From Eledone cirrhosa (lineage: Eukaryota; Mollusca; Cephalopoda; Octopoda; Eledonidae), in the NCBI GenBank assembly GCA_964016885.1, contig OZ024743.1, positions 186,390,755 through 186,454,754 on the forward strand: 64,000 nt of DNA, given 5' to 3'. The translations under genes and the position numbers were made by a program. Of the stretch, positions 13,421 through 27,110 are shown in pieces (position 1 is the stretch's first letter; each line of letters opens with the position of its first letter). The notes under the pieces were generated by a model. The model ran no database searches and was not told where the DNA came from. It saw only the letters and a program-made list of their open reading frames with translations.

Positions 13421-16400
13421 TGACTACCATATCTATAACATAGTATAACAGTAATAATTGATGGTAGTGTTTCACTCCTACGTCAACTCTAACTCCTATA
13501 TCTATAACATAGTATAACAGTAATAATTGATGGTAGTGTTTCATTCCTAAGTCAGCTCTGACTACTATATCTATAACATAGTATAAGAGTAATAATTGAT
13601 GGTAGTGTTTCACTCGTACATCAGCTCTTATTATATCTATAACATAGTATAACAGTAATAATTGATGGTAGTGTTTCACTCGTACATCAGCTCTTATTAT
13701 ATCTATAACATAGTATACCAGTAATAATCGATGGTAGTGTTTCACTACTAAGTCAGCTCTGATTACTATATCTATAACATAGTATAACAGTAATAATCGA
13801 TGGTAGTGTTTCACTCCTAGATCAGCTCTGACTACTATATCTATAACATAGTATAACAGTAATAATTGATGGTAGTGTTTCACTCCTAAGTCAGCTCTAA
13901 CTACTATATCTATAACATAGTATAACAGTAATAATTGATGGAAGTGTTTCACTCCTAAGTCAGCTCTAACTACTATATCTATAACATAGTATAACAGTAA
14001 TAATTGATGGTAGTGTTTCACTGCTAAGTCAGCTCTAACTACTATATCTATAACATAGTATAACAGTAACAATTGATGGTAGTGTTTCACTCCTGTCAGC
14101 TCTGACTACTATATCTATAACATAGTATAACAGTACATACTGATGGTAGTGCTTCACTCCTAAGTCAGCTCTAACTACTATATCTATAACATAGTATAAC
14201 AGTAATAATTAATGGTAGTGTTTCATCCTAAGTCAGCTCTAACTACTATATCTATAACATAGTATAACAGTAATAATTGATGGTAGTGTTTCACTTCTAG
14301 GTCAGCTCTTACTACTATATCTATAACATAGTATTACAGTAATAATTGATGTTAGTATTTCACTCCTAGGTCAGCTCTAACTACTATATCTATAACAAAG
14401 TATAACAGTAATTATTTGATGGTAGTGTTTCACTCCTAAGTCAGCTCTAACTACTATATCTATAACATAGTATAACAGTAATAATTGATGGTAGTGTTTC
14501 ACTCCTAAGTCAGCTCTAACTATTATATCTATAACATAGTATAACAGTAATAATTGATGGTAGTGTTTCACTCCTAAGTCAGCTCTAACTATTATATCTA
14601 TAACATAGTATAACAGTAATAAATGATGGTAGTGTTTCACTCCTAAGTCAGCTCTAACTATTATATCTATAACATAGTATAACAGTAATAATTGATGGTA
14701 GTGTTTCACTCCTAAGTCAGCTCTAACTATTATATCTTTAACATAGTATAACAGTAATAATTGATGGTAGTGTTTCACTCCTAAGTCAGCTCTAACTATT
14801 ATATCTATAACATAGTATATCAGTAATAATTGATGGTAGTGTTTCACTCCTACGTCAGCTCTAACTACTATATCTATAACATAGTATAACAGTAATAATT
14901 GATGGTAGTGTTTCACTCCTAAGTCAGCTCTAACTACTATATCTATAACATAGTATAACAGTAATAATTGATGGTAGTGTTTCACTCCTAAGTCAGCTCT
15001 AACTATTATATCTATAACATAGTATAACAGTAATAATTGATGGTAGTGTTTCACTCCTAAGTCAGCTCTAACTATTATATCTATAACATAGTATAACAGT
15101 AATAAATGATGGTAGTGTTTCACTCGTAAGTCAGCTCTAACTATTATATCTATAACATAGTATAACTGTAATAATTGATGGTAGTGTTTCACTCCTAAGT
15201 CAGCTCTAACTATTATATCTTTAACATAGTATAACAGTAATAATTGATGGTAGTGTTTCACTCCTAAGTCAGCTCTAACTATTATATCTATAACATAGTA
15301 TATCAGTAATAATTGATGGTAGTGTTTCACTCCTAAGTCAGCTCTAACTACTATATCTATAACATAGTATAACAGTAATAATTGATGGTAGTGTTTCACT
15401 CCTAAGTCAGCTCTAACTACTATATCTATAACATAGTATAACAGTAATAATTGATGGTAGTGTTTCACTCCTAAGTCAGCTCTAACTATTATATCTATAA
15501 CATAGTATAACAGTAATAATTGATGGTAGTGTTTCACTCCTAAGTCAGCTCTAACTATTATATCTATAACATAGTATAACAGTAATAAATGATGGTAGTG
15601 TTTCACTCGTAAGTCAGCTCTAACTATTATATCTATAACATAGTATAACTGTAATAATTGATGGTAGTGTTTCACTCCTAAGTCAGCTCTAACTATTATA
15701 TCTATAACATAGTATAACAGTAATAATTGATGGTAGTGTTTCACTCCTAAGTCAGCTCTAACTATTATATCTATAACATAGTATAACAGTAATAATTGAT
15801 GGTAGTGTTTCACTCCTAAGACAGCTCTAACTATTATATCTATAACATAGTATAACAGTAATAAATGATGGTAGTGTTTCACTCCTAAGTCAGCTCTAAC
15901 TACTATATCTATAACATAGTATAACAGTAATAATTGATGGTAGTGTTTCACTCCTAAGTCAGCTCTAACTACTATATCTATAACATAGTATAACAGTAAT
16001 AATTGATGGTAGTGTTTCACTCCTAGGTCAGCTCTGATTACTATATCTATAACATAGTATAACAGTAATAATTGATGGAAGTGTTTCACTCCTAGGTCAG
16101 CTATAACTACTATATCTATAACATAGTATAACAGTAGTAATTGATGGTAGTGTTTCACTCATAAGTCAGCTCTGACTACTATATCTATAATATAGTATAA
16201 CAGTAATAATTGATGGAAGTGTTTCACTCCTAAGTCAGCTCTAACTACTATATCTATAACATAGTATAACAGTAATAATTGATGGTAGTGTTTCACTCCT
16301 AAGTCAGCTCTAACTACTATATCTATAACACAGTGTAACAGTAATAATTGATGGTAGTGTTTCACTCCTAGGTCAGCTCTAACTACTATATCTATAACAT

Positions 16401-16793
16401 AGTATAACAGTAATAATTGATGGTAGTGTTTCACTCCTAGGTCAGCTCTATCTACTATATCTATAACATAGTATAAAAGTAATGATTGATGGTAGTGTTT
16501 CACTCCTAAGTCAACTCTAACTACTATATCTATAACATAGTACAACAGTAATAATTGATGGTAGTGTTTCACTCCTAGGTCATCTGTGACTACTATATCT
16601 ATAACATAGTATAACAGTAATAATTGATGGTAGTGTTTCACTCATAAGTCAGCTCTGACTATTATATCTATAACATAATATAACAGTAATAATTGATGGT
16701 AGTGTTTCACTCCTAAGTCAGCTCTGACTACTATATCTATAACATAATATAACAGTAATAATTGATGGTAGTGTTTCACTCCTAGGTCAGCTC
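13421..16793 (+). repeat. Higher-order repeat family A, unit A5 (3,373 bp)
   Basis: A5 is 276 bp (four monomers) longer than A4, which two events explain. A seven-monomer (483 bp) internal duplication shows as the ATCTTTAAC variant at about 14,734 and again at 15,217. About three monomers (207 bp) are missing near 14,430, where the GATGGAAG and GTATTACACTCC monomers of A4 are absent. The net of plus 483 and minus 207 equals the observed difference. Confidence 0.85.
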
Positions 16794-19160
16794 TGACTAC
16801 CATATCTATAACATAGTATAACAGTAATAATTGATGGTAGTGTTTCACTCCTACGTCAACTCTAACTCCTATATCTATAACATAGTATAACAGTAATAAT
16901 TGATGGTAGTGTTTCATTCCTAAGTCAGCTCTGACTACTATATCTATAACATAGTATAAGAGTAATAATTGATGGTAGTGTTTCACTCGTACATCAGCTC
17001 TTATTATATCTATAACATAGTATAACAGTAATAATTGATGGTAGTGTTTCACTCGTACATCAGCTCTTATTATATCTATAACATAGTATACCAGTAATAA
17101 TCGATGGTAGTGTTTCACTACTAAGTCAGCTCTGATTACTATATCTATAACATAGTATAACAGTAATAATCGATGGTAGTGTTTCACTCCTAGATCAGCT
17201 CTGACTACTATATCTATAACATAGTATAACAGTAATAATTGATGGTAGTGTTTCACTCCTAAGTCAGCTCTAACTACTATATCTATAACATAGTATAACA
17301 GTAATAATTGATGGAAGTGTTTCACTCCTAAGTCAGCTCTAACTACTATATCTATAACATAGTATAACAGTAATAATTGATGGTAGTGTTTCACTGCTAA
17401 GTCAGCTCTAACTACTATATCTATAACATAGTATAACAGTAACAATTGATGGTAGTGTTTCACTCCTGTCAGCTCTGACTACTATATCTATAACATAGTA
17501 TAACAGTACATACTGATGGTAGTGCTTCACTCCTAAGTCAGCTCTAACTACTATATCTATAACATAGTATAACAGTAATAATTAATGGTAGTGTTTCATC
17601 CTAAGTCAGCTCTAACTACTATATCTATAACATAGTATAACAGTAATAATTGATGGTAGTGTTTCACTTCTAGGTCAGCTCTTACTACTATATCTATAAC
17701 ATAGTATAACAGTAATAATTGATGTTAGTATTTCACTCCTAGGTCAGCTCTAACTACTATATCTATAACAAAGTATAACAGTAATTATTTGATGGTAGTG
17801 TTTCACTCCTAAGTCAGCTCTAACTACTATATCTATAACATAGTATAACAGTAATAATTGATGGAAGTGTTTCACTCCTAGGTCATCTGTGACTACTATA
17901 TCTATAACATAGTATAACAGTAATAATTGATGGTAGTATTACACTCCTAGGTCATCTCCAACTACTATATCTATAACATAGTATAACAGTAATAATTGAT
18001 GGTAGTGTTTCACTCCTAAGTCAGCTCTAACTACTATATCTATAACATAGTATAACAGTAATAATTGATGGTAGTGTTTCACTCCTAAGTCAGCTCTAAC
18101 TATTATATCTATAACATAGTATAACAGTAATAATTGATGGTAGTGTTTCACTCCTAAGTCAGCTCTAACTATTATATCTATAACATAGTATAACAGTAAT
18201 AAATGATGGTAGTGTTTCACTCCTAAGTCAGCTCTAACTATTATATCTATAACATAGTATAACAGTAATAATTGATGGTAGTGTTTCACTCCTAAGTCAG
18301 CTCTAACTATTATATCTTTAACATAGTATAACAGTAATAATTGATGGTAGTGTTTCACTCCTAAGTCAGCTCTAACTATTATATCTATAACATAGTATAT
18401 CAGTAATAATTGATGGTAGTGTTTCACTCCTAAGTCAGCTCTAACTACTATATCTATACCATAGTATAACAGTAATAATTGATGGTAGTGTTTCACTCCT
18501 AAGTCAGCTCTAACTATTATATCTATAACGTAGTATAACAGTAATAATTGATGGTAGTGTTTCACTCATAAGTCAGCTCTAACTATTATATCTATAACAT
18601 AGTATAACAGTAATAAATGATGGTAGTGTTTCACTCGTAAGTCAGCTCTAACTATTATATCTATAACATAGTATAACTGTAATAATTGATGGTAGTGTTT
18701 CACTCCTAAGTCAGCTCTAACTATTATATCTATAACATAGTATAACAGTAATAATTGATGGTAGTGTTTCACTCCTAAGTCAGCTCTAACTATTATATCT
18801 ATAACATAGTATAACAGTAATAATTGATGGTAGTGTTTCACTCCTAAGACAGCTCTAACTATTATATCTATAACATAGTATAACAGTAATAAATGATGGT
18901 AGTGTTTCACTCCTAAGTCAGCTCTAACTACTATATCTATAACATAGTATAACAGTAATAATTGATGGTAGTGTTTCACTCCTAAGTCAGCTCTAACTAC
19001 TATATCTATAACATAGTATAACAGTAATAATTGATGGTAGTGTTTCACTCCTAGGTCAGCTCTGATTACTATATCTATAACATAGTATAACAGTAATAAT
19101 TGATGGAAGTGTTTCACTCCTAGGTCAGCTATAACTACTATATCTATAACATAGTATAAC
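16794..19160 (+). repeat. Higher-order repeat family A, unit A6, broken at its right end
   Basis: A6 follows A4 at an offset of 6,470 bp up to about 18,430. The offset then drops to 6,401 bp (one monomer lost), judged from the AACTGTAAT marker at about 18,672 versus 12,271. Near the loss lie private variants: TATACCATAG, AACGTAG and an extra CATAAG. Agreement with family A ends at about 19,150-19,170. A4 continues there with AGTAGTAATTG and CATAAG, while this unit continues with monomers typical of family B. The right boundary is therefore a recombination junction, placed to within about one monomer. Confidence 0.8.
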
Positions 19161-21527
19161 AGTAATAATTGATGGTAGTGTTTCACTCCTAAGTCAGCTC
19201 TAACTACTATATCTATAACATAGTATAACAGTAATAATTGATGGTAGTGTTTCACTCCTAAGTCAGCTCTAACTACTATATCTATAACATAGTATAACAG
19301 TAATAATTGATGGTAGTGTTTCACTCCTAGGTCAGCTCTAACTACTATATCTATAACATAGTATAACAGTAATAATTGATGGAAGTGTTTCACTCCTAGG
19401 TCAGCTCTAACTACTATATCTATAACATAGTATAACAGTAATAATTGATGGTAGTGTTTCACTCCTAATTCAGCTCTAACTATTATATCTATAACATAGT
19501 ATAACAGTAATAATTGATGGTAGTGTTTCACTCCTAAGTCAGCTCTAACTATTATATATATAACATAGTATAACAGTAATAATTGATGGTAGTGTTTCAC
19601 TCCTAAGTCAGCTCTAACTACTATATCTATAACACAGTATAACAGTAATAATTGATGGTAGTGTTTCACTCCTAAGTCAGCTCTAACTATTATATGTATA
19701 ACATAGTATAACAGTAATAATTGATGGTAGTGTTTCACTCCTAGGTCAGCTCTAACTACTATATCTATAACATAGTATAACAGTAATAAATGATGGTAGT
19801 GTTTCACTCCTAAGTCAGCTCTAACTATTATATCTATAACATAGTATAACAGTAATAATTGATGCTAGTGTTTCACTTCTAGGTCAGCTCTTACTACTAT
19901 ATCTATAACATAGTATAACAGTAATAATTGATGGTAGTGCTTCACTCCTAAGTCAGCTCTGACTACTATATCTATAACATAGTATAACAGTAATAATTGA
20001 TGGTAGTGTTTCACTCCTAAGTCAGCTCTGACTACTATATCTATAACATAGTATAACAGTAATAATTGATGGTAGTGTTTCACTCCTAAGTCAGCTCTGA
20101 CTACTATATCTATAACATAGTATAACAGTAATAATTGATGGTAGTACTTCACTCCTAAGTCAGCTCTGACTACTATATCTATAACATAGTATAACAGTAA
20201 TAATTGATGGTAGTGTTTCACTCCTAAGTCAGCTCTAACTATTATATCTATAACATAGTATAACAGTAATAATTGATGGTAGTGTTTCACTTCTAGGTCA
20301 GCTCTTACTACTATATCTATAACATAGTATAACAGTAATAATTGATGGTAGTGTTACACTCCTAAGTCAGCTCTGACTACTATATCTATAACATAGTATA
20401 ACAGTAATAATTTATGGTAGTGTTTCATTCCAAAATCGGCTCTAACTACTATATCTATAACATAGTATAACAGTAATAATTTATGGTAGTGTTTCACTCC
20501 TATGTCTGCTCTAACTACTATATCTATAACATAGTATAACAGTAATAATTGAGGGTAGTGTTTCACTCCTAAATCAGCTCTAACTACTATATCTATAACA
20601 TAGTATAACAGTAATAATTGATGGTAGTATTACACTCCTAGGTCAGCTCTAACTACTATATCTATAACATAGTATAACGGTAATAATTGATGGTAGTGTT
20701 TCACTCCTAAGTCAGATCTAACTACTATATCTATAACATAGTATAACAGTAATAATTGATGGTAGTGTTTCATTCCTAAGTCAGCTCTGACTACTATATC
20801 TATAACATAGTATAAGAGTAATAATTGATGGTAGTGTTTCACTCCTAGGTCAGCTCTGACTACTATATCTATAACATAGTATAACAGTAATAGTTGATGA
20901 TAGTGTTTCACTCGTAGGTCAGCTCTAACTATTATATCTATAACATAGTATAACAGTAATAATTGATGGTAGTGTTTCACTCGTACATCAGCTCTAACTA
21001 TTATATCTATAACATAGTATAACAGTAATAATCGATGGTAGTGTTTCACTAGTAAGTCAGCTCTGATTACTATATCTATAACATAGTATAACAGTAATAA
21101 TTGATGGTAGTGTTTCACTCCTAGATCAGCTCTGACTACTATATCTATAACATAGTATAACAGTAATAATTGATGGTAGTGTTTCACTCCTAAGTCAGCT
21201 CTAACTACTATATCTATAACATAGTATAACAGTAATAATTGATGGAAGTGTTTCACTCCTAAGTCAGCTCTAACTACTATATCTATAACATAGTATAACA
21301 GTAATAATTGATGGTAGTGTTTCACTGCTAAGTCAGCTCTAACTACTATATCTATAACATAGTATAACAGTAACAATTGATGGTAGTGTTTCACTCCTGT
21401 CTGCTCTGACTACTATATCTATAACATAGTATAATAGTACATACTGATGGTAGTGCTTCACTCCTAAGTCAGCTCTAACTACTATATCTATAACATAGTA
21501 TAACAGTAATAATTGATGGTAGTGTTT
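19161..21527 (+). repeat. Higher-order repeat family B, unit B1
   Basis: Family B is defined by three markers in fixed order: a CCTAATTCAG monomer (19,464), a CCAAAATCGGC monomer (about 20,430), and TTTCATCGTAAG (CATCG at 21,528). B1 starts at the junction with A6. Its second half (about 20,630 on) contains A-like monomers such as AACGGTAAT, CAGATCT, CATTCC and GTTGATGATAG, so B and A share ancestry. Confidence 0.82.
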
Positions 21528-24008
21528 CATCGTAAGTCAGCTCTAACTACTATATCTATAACATAGTATAACAGTAATAATTGATGGTAGTGTTTCACTC
21601 CTAAGTCAGCTCTAACTATTATATCTATAACATAGTATAACAGTAATAATTGATGGTAGTGTTTCACTCCTAAGTCAGCTCTAACTATTATATCTATAAC
21701 ATAGTATAACAGTAATAAATGATGGTAGTGTTTCACTCGTAAGTCAGCTCTAACTATTATATCTATAACATAGTATAACTGTAATAATTGATGGTAGTGT
21801 TTCACTCCTAAGTCAGCTCTAACTATTATATCTATAACATAGTATAACAGTAATAATTGATGGTAGTGTTTCACTCCTAAGTCAGCTCTAACTATTATAT
21901 CTATAACATAGTATAACAGTAATAATTGATGGTAGTGTTTCACTCCTAAGTCAGCTCTAACTATTATATCTATAACATAGTATAACAGTAATAAATGATG
22001 GTAGTGTTTCACTCCTAAGTCAGCTCTAACTACTATATCTATAACATAGTATAACAGTAATAATTGATGGTAGTGTTTCACTCCTAAGACAGCTCTAACT
22101 ACTATATCTATAACATAGTATAACAGTAATAATTGATGGTAGTGTTTCACTCCTAGGTCAGCTCTGATTACTATATCTATAACATAGTATAACAGTAATA
22201 ATTGATGGAAGTGTTTCACTCCTAGGTCAGCTCTAACTACTATATCTATAACATAGTATAACAGTAATAATTGATGGTAGTGTTTCACTCCTAAGTCAGC
22301 TCTAACTACTATATCTATAACATAGTATAACAGTAATAATTGATGGTAGTGTTTCACTCCTAAGTCAGCTCTAACTACTATATCTATAACATAGTATAAC
22401 AGTAATAATTGATGGTAGTGTTTCACTCCTAGGTCAGCTCTAACTACTATATCTATAACATAGTATAACAGTAATAATTGATGGAAGTGTTTCACTCCTA
22501 GGTCAGCTCTAACTACTATATCTATAACATAGTATAACAGTAATAATTGATGGTAGTGTTTCACTCCTAATTCAGCTCTAACTATTATATCTATAACATA
22601 GTATAACAGTAATAATTGATGGTAGTGTTTCACTCCTAAGTCAGCTCTAACTATTATATATATAACATAGTATAACAGTAATAATTGATGGTAGTGTTTC
22701 ACTCCTAAGTCAGCTCTAACTATTATATCTATAACATAGTATAACAGTAATAATTGATGGTAGTGTTTCACTTCTAGGTCAGCTCTTACTACTATATCTA
22801 TAACATAGTATAACAGTAATAATTGATGGTAGTGTTACACTCCTAAGTCAGCTCTGACTACTATATCTATAACATAGTATAACAGTAATAATTTATGGTA
22901 GTGTTTCATTCCAAAATCGGCTCTAACTACTATATCTATAACATAGTATAACAGTAATAATTTATGGTAGTGTTTCACTCCTATGTCTGCTCTAACTACT
23001 ATATCTATAACATAGTATAACAGTAATAATTGAGGGTAGTGTTTCACTCCTAAATCAGCTCTAACTACTATATCTATAACATAGTATAACAGTAATAATT
23101 GATGGTAGTATTACACTCCTAGGTCAGCTCTAACTACTATATCTATAACATAGTATAACGGTAATAATTGATGGTAGTGTTTCACTCCTAAGTCAGATCT
23201 AACTACTATATCTATAACATAGTATAACAGTAATAATTGATGGTAGTGTTTCATTCCTAAGTCAGCTCTGACTACTATATCTATAACATAGTATAAGAGT
23301 AATAATTGATGGTAGTGTTTCACTCCTAGGTCAGCTCTGACTACTATATCTATAACATAGTATAACAGTAATAGTTGATGATAGTGTTTCACTCGTAGGT
23401 CAGCTCTAACTATTATATCTATAACATAGTATAACAGTAATAATTGATGGTAGTGTTTCACTCGTACATCAGCTCTAACTATTATATCTATAACATAGTA
23501 TAACAGTAATAATCGATGGTAGTGTTTCACTAGTAAGTCAGCTCTGATTACTATATCTATAACATAGTATAACAGTAATAATTGATGGTAGTGTTTCACT
23601 CCTAGATCAGCTCTGACTACTATATCTATAACATAGTATAACAGTAATAATTGATGGTAGTGTTTCACTCCTAAGTCAGCTCTAACTACTATATCTATAA
23701 CATAGTATAACAGTAATAATTGATGGAAGTGTTTCACTCCTAAGTCAGCTCTAACTACTATATCTATAACATAGTATAACAGTAATAATTGATGGTAGTG
23801 TTTCACTGCTAAGTCAGCTCTAACTACTATATCTATAACATAGTATAACAGTAACAATTGATGGTAGTGTTTCACTCCTGTCTGCTCTGACTACTATATC
23901 TATAACATAGTATAATAGTACATACTGATGGTAGTGCTTCACTCCTAAGTCAGCTCTAACTACTATATCTATAACATAGTATAACAGTAATAATTGATGG
24001 TAGTGTTT
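21528..24008 (+). repeat. Higher-order repeat family B, unit B2 (2,481 bp)
   Basis: B2 begins at the CATCGTAAG monomer and ends before the next one at 24,009. The distance between its CCTAATTCAG and CCAAAATCGG markers is 346 bp, compared with 967 bp in B1 and B3, so nine monomers (621 bp) are missing in this interval (about 22,700). The rest matches B1 closely at an offset of 2,481 bp. Confidence 0.85.
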
Positions 24009-27000
24009 CATCGTAAGTCAGCTCTAACTACTATATCTATAACATAGTATAACAGTAATAATTGATGGTAGTGTTTCACTCCTAAGTCAGCTCTAACTAT
24101 TATATCTATAACATAGTATAACAGTAATAATTGATGGTAGTGTTTCACTCCTAAGTCAGCTCTAACTATTATATCTATAACATAGTATAACAGTAATAAA
24201 TGATGGTAGTGTTTCACTCGTAAGTCAGCTCTAACTATTATATCTATAACATAGTATAACTGTAATAATTGATGGTAGTGTTTCACTCCTAAGTCAGCTC
24301 TAACTATTATATCTATAACATAGTATAACAGTAATAATTGATGGTAGTGTTTCACTCCTAAGTCAGCTCTAACTATTATATCTATAACATAGTATAACAG
24401 TAATAATTGATGGTAGTGTTTCACTCCTAAGTCAGCTCTAACTATTATATCTATAACATAGTATAACAGTAATAAATGATGGTAGTGTTTCACTCCTAAG
24501 TCAGCTCTAACTACTATATCTATAACATAGTATAACAGTAATAATTGATGGTAGTGTTTCACTCCTAAGACAGCTCTAACTACTATATCTATAACATAGT
24601 ATAACAGTAATAATTGATGGTAGTGTTTCACTCCTAGGTCAGCTCTGATTACTATATCTATAACATAGTATAACAGTAATAATTGATGGAAGTGTTTCAC
24701 TCCTAGGTCAGCTCTAACTACTATATCTATAACATAGTATAACAGTAATAATTGATGGTAGTGTTTCACTCCTAAGTCAGCTCTAACTACTATATCTATA
24801 ACATAGTATAACAGTAATAATTGATGGTAATGTTTCACTCCTAAGTCAGCTCTAACTACTATATCTATAACATAGTATAACAGTAATAATTGATGGTAGT
24901 GTTTCACTCCTAGGTCAGCTCTAACTACTATATCTATAACATAGTATAACAGTAATAATTGATGGAAGAGTTTCACTCCTAGGTCAGCTCTAACTACTAT
25001 ATCTATAACATAGTATAACAGTAATAATTGATGGTAGTGTTTCACTCCTAATACAGCTCTAACTATTATATCTATAACATAGTATAACAGTAATAATTGA
25101 TGGTAGTGTTTCACTCCTAAGTCAGCTCTAACTATTATATATATAACATAGTATAACAGTAATAATTGATGGTAGTGTTTCACTCCTAAGTCAGCTCTAA
25201 CTACTATATCTATAACACAGTATAACAGTAATAATTGATGGTAGTGTTTCACTCCTAAGTCAGCTCTAACTATTATATCTATAACATAGTATAACAGTAA
25301 TAATTGATGGTAGTGTTTCACTCCTAGGTCAGCTCTAACTACTATATCTATAACATAGTATAACAGTAATAAATGATGGTAGTGTTTCACTCCTAAGTCA
25401 GCTCTAACTATTATATCTATAACATAGTATAACAGTAATAATTGATGGTAGTGTTTCACTTCTAGGTCAGCTCTTACTACTATATCTATAACATAGTATA
25501 ACAGTAATAATTGATGGTAGTGCTTCACTCCTAAGTCAGCTCTGACTACTATATCTATAACATAGTATAACAGTAATAATTGATGGTAGTGTTTCACTCC
25601 TAAGTCAGCTCTGACTACTATATCTATAACATAGTATAACAGTAATAATTGATGGTAGTGTTTCACTCCTAAGTCAGCTCTGACTACTATATCTATAACA
25701 TAGTATAACAGTAATAATTGATGGTAGTATTTCACTCCTAAGTCAGCTCTGACTACTATATCTATAACATAGTATAACAGTAATAATTGATGGTAGTGTT
25801 TCACTCCTAAGTCAGCTCTAACTATTATATCTATAACATAGTATAACAGTAATAATTGATGGTAGTGTTTCACTTCTAGGTCAGCTCTTACTACTATATC
25901 TATAACATAGTATAACAGTAATAATTGATGGTAGTGTTACACTCCTAAGTCAGCTCTGACTACTATATCTATAACATAGTATAACAGTAATAATTTCTGG
26001 TAGTGTTTCATTCCAAAATCGGCTCTAACTACTATATCTATAACATAGTATAACAGTAATAATTTATGGTAGTGTTTCACTCCTATGTCTGCTCTAACTA
26101 CTATATCTATAACATAGTATAACAGTAATAATTGAGGGTAGTGTTTCACTCCTAAATCAGCTCTAACTACTATATCTATAACATAGTATAACAGTAATAA
26201 TTGATGGTAGTATTACACTCCTAGGTCAGCTCTAACTACTATATCTATAACATAGTATAACGGTAATAATTGATGGTAGTGTTTCACTCCTAAGTCAGAT
26301 CTAACTACTATATCTATAACATAGTATAACAGTAATAATTGATGGTAGTGTTTCATTCCTAAGTCAGCTCTGACTACTATATCTATAACATAGTATAAGA
26401 GTAATAATTGATGGTAGTGTTTCACTCCTAGGTCAGCTCTGACTACTATATCTATAACATAGTATAACAGTAATAGTTGATGATAGTGTTTCACTCGTAG
26501 GTCAGCTCTAACTATTATATCTATAACATAGTATAACAGTAATAATTGATGGTAGTGTTTCACTCGTACATCAGCTCTAACTATTATATCTATAACATAG
26601 TATAACAGTAATAATCGATGGTAGTGTTTCACTAGTAAGTCAGCTCTGATTACTATATCTATAACATAGTATAACAGTAATAATCGATGGTAGTTTTTCA
26701 CTCCTAGATCAGCTCTGACTACTATATCTATAACATAGTATAACAGTAATAATTGACGGTAGTGTTTCACTCCTAAGTCAGCTCTAACTACTATATCTAT
26801 AACATAGTATAACAGTAATAATTGATGGAAGTGTTTCACTCCTAAGTCAGCTCTAACTACTATATCTATAACATAGTATAACAGTAATAATTGATGGTAG
26901 TGTTTCACTGCTAAGTCAGCTCTAACTACTATATCTATAACATAGTATAACAGTAACAATTGATGGTAGTGTTTCACTCCTGTCTGCTCTGACTACTATA

Positions 27001-27110
27001 TCTATAACATAGTATAACAGTACATACTGATGGTAGTGCTTCACTCCTAAGTCAGCTCTAACTACTATATCTATAACATAGTATAACAGTAATATTTGAT
27101 GGTAGTGTTT
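24009..27110 (+). repeat. Higher-order repeat family B, unit B3 (3,102 bp)
   Basis: B3 retains the 621 bp interval missing from B2; the lengths 3,102 and 2,481 differ by exactly that amount. Private changes relative to B2 include CCTAATACAG for CCTAATTCAG (25,047), ATTTCTGG for ATTTATGG (about 25,993), and AATATTTGATGG near its end. Everything is in the same monomer order as B1. Confidence 0.85.
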
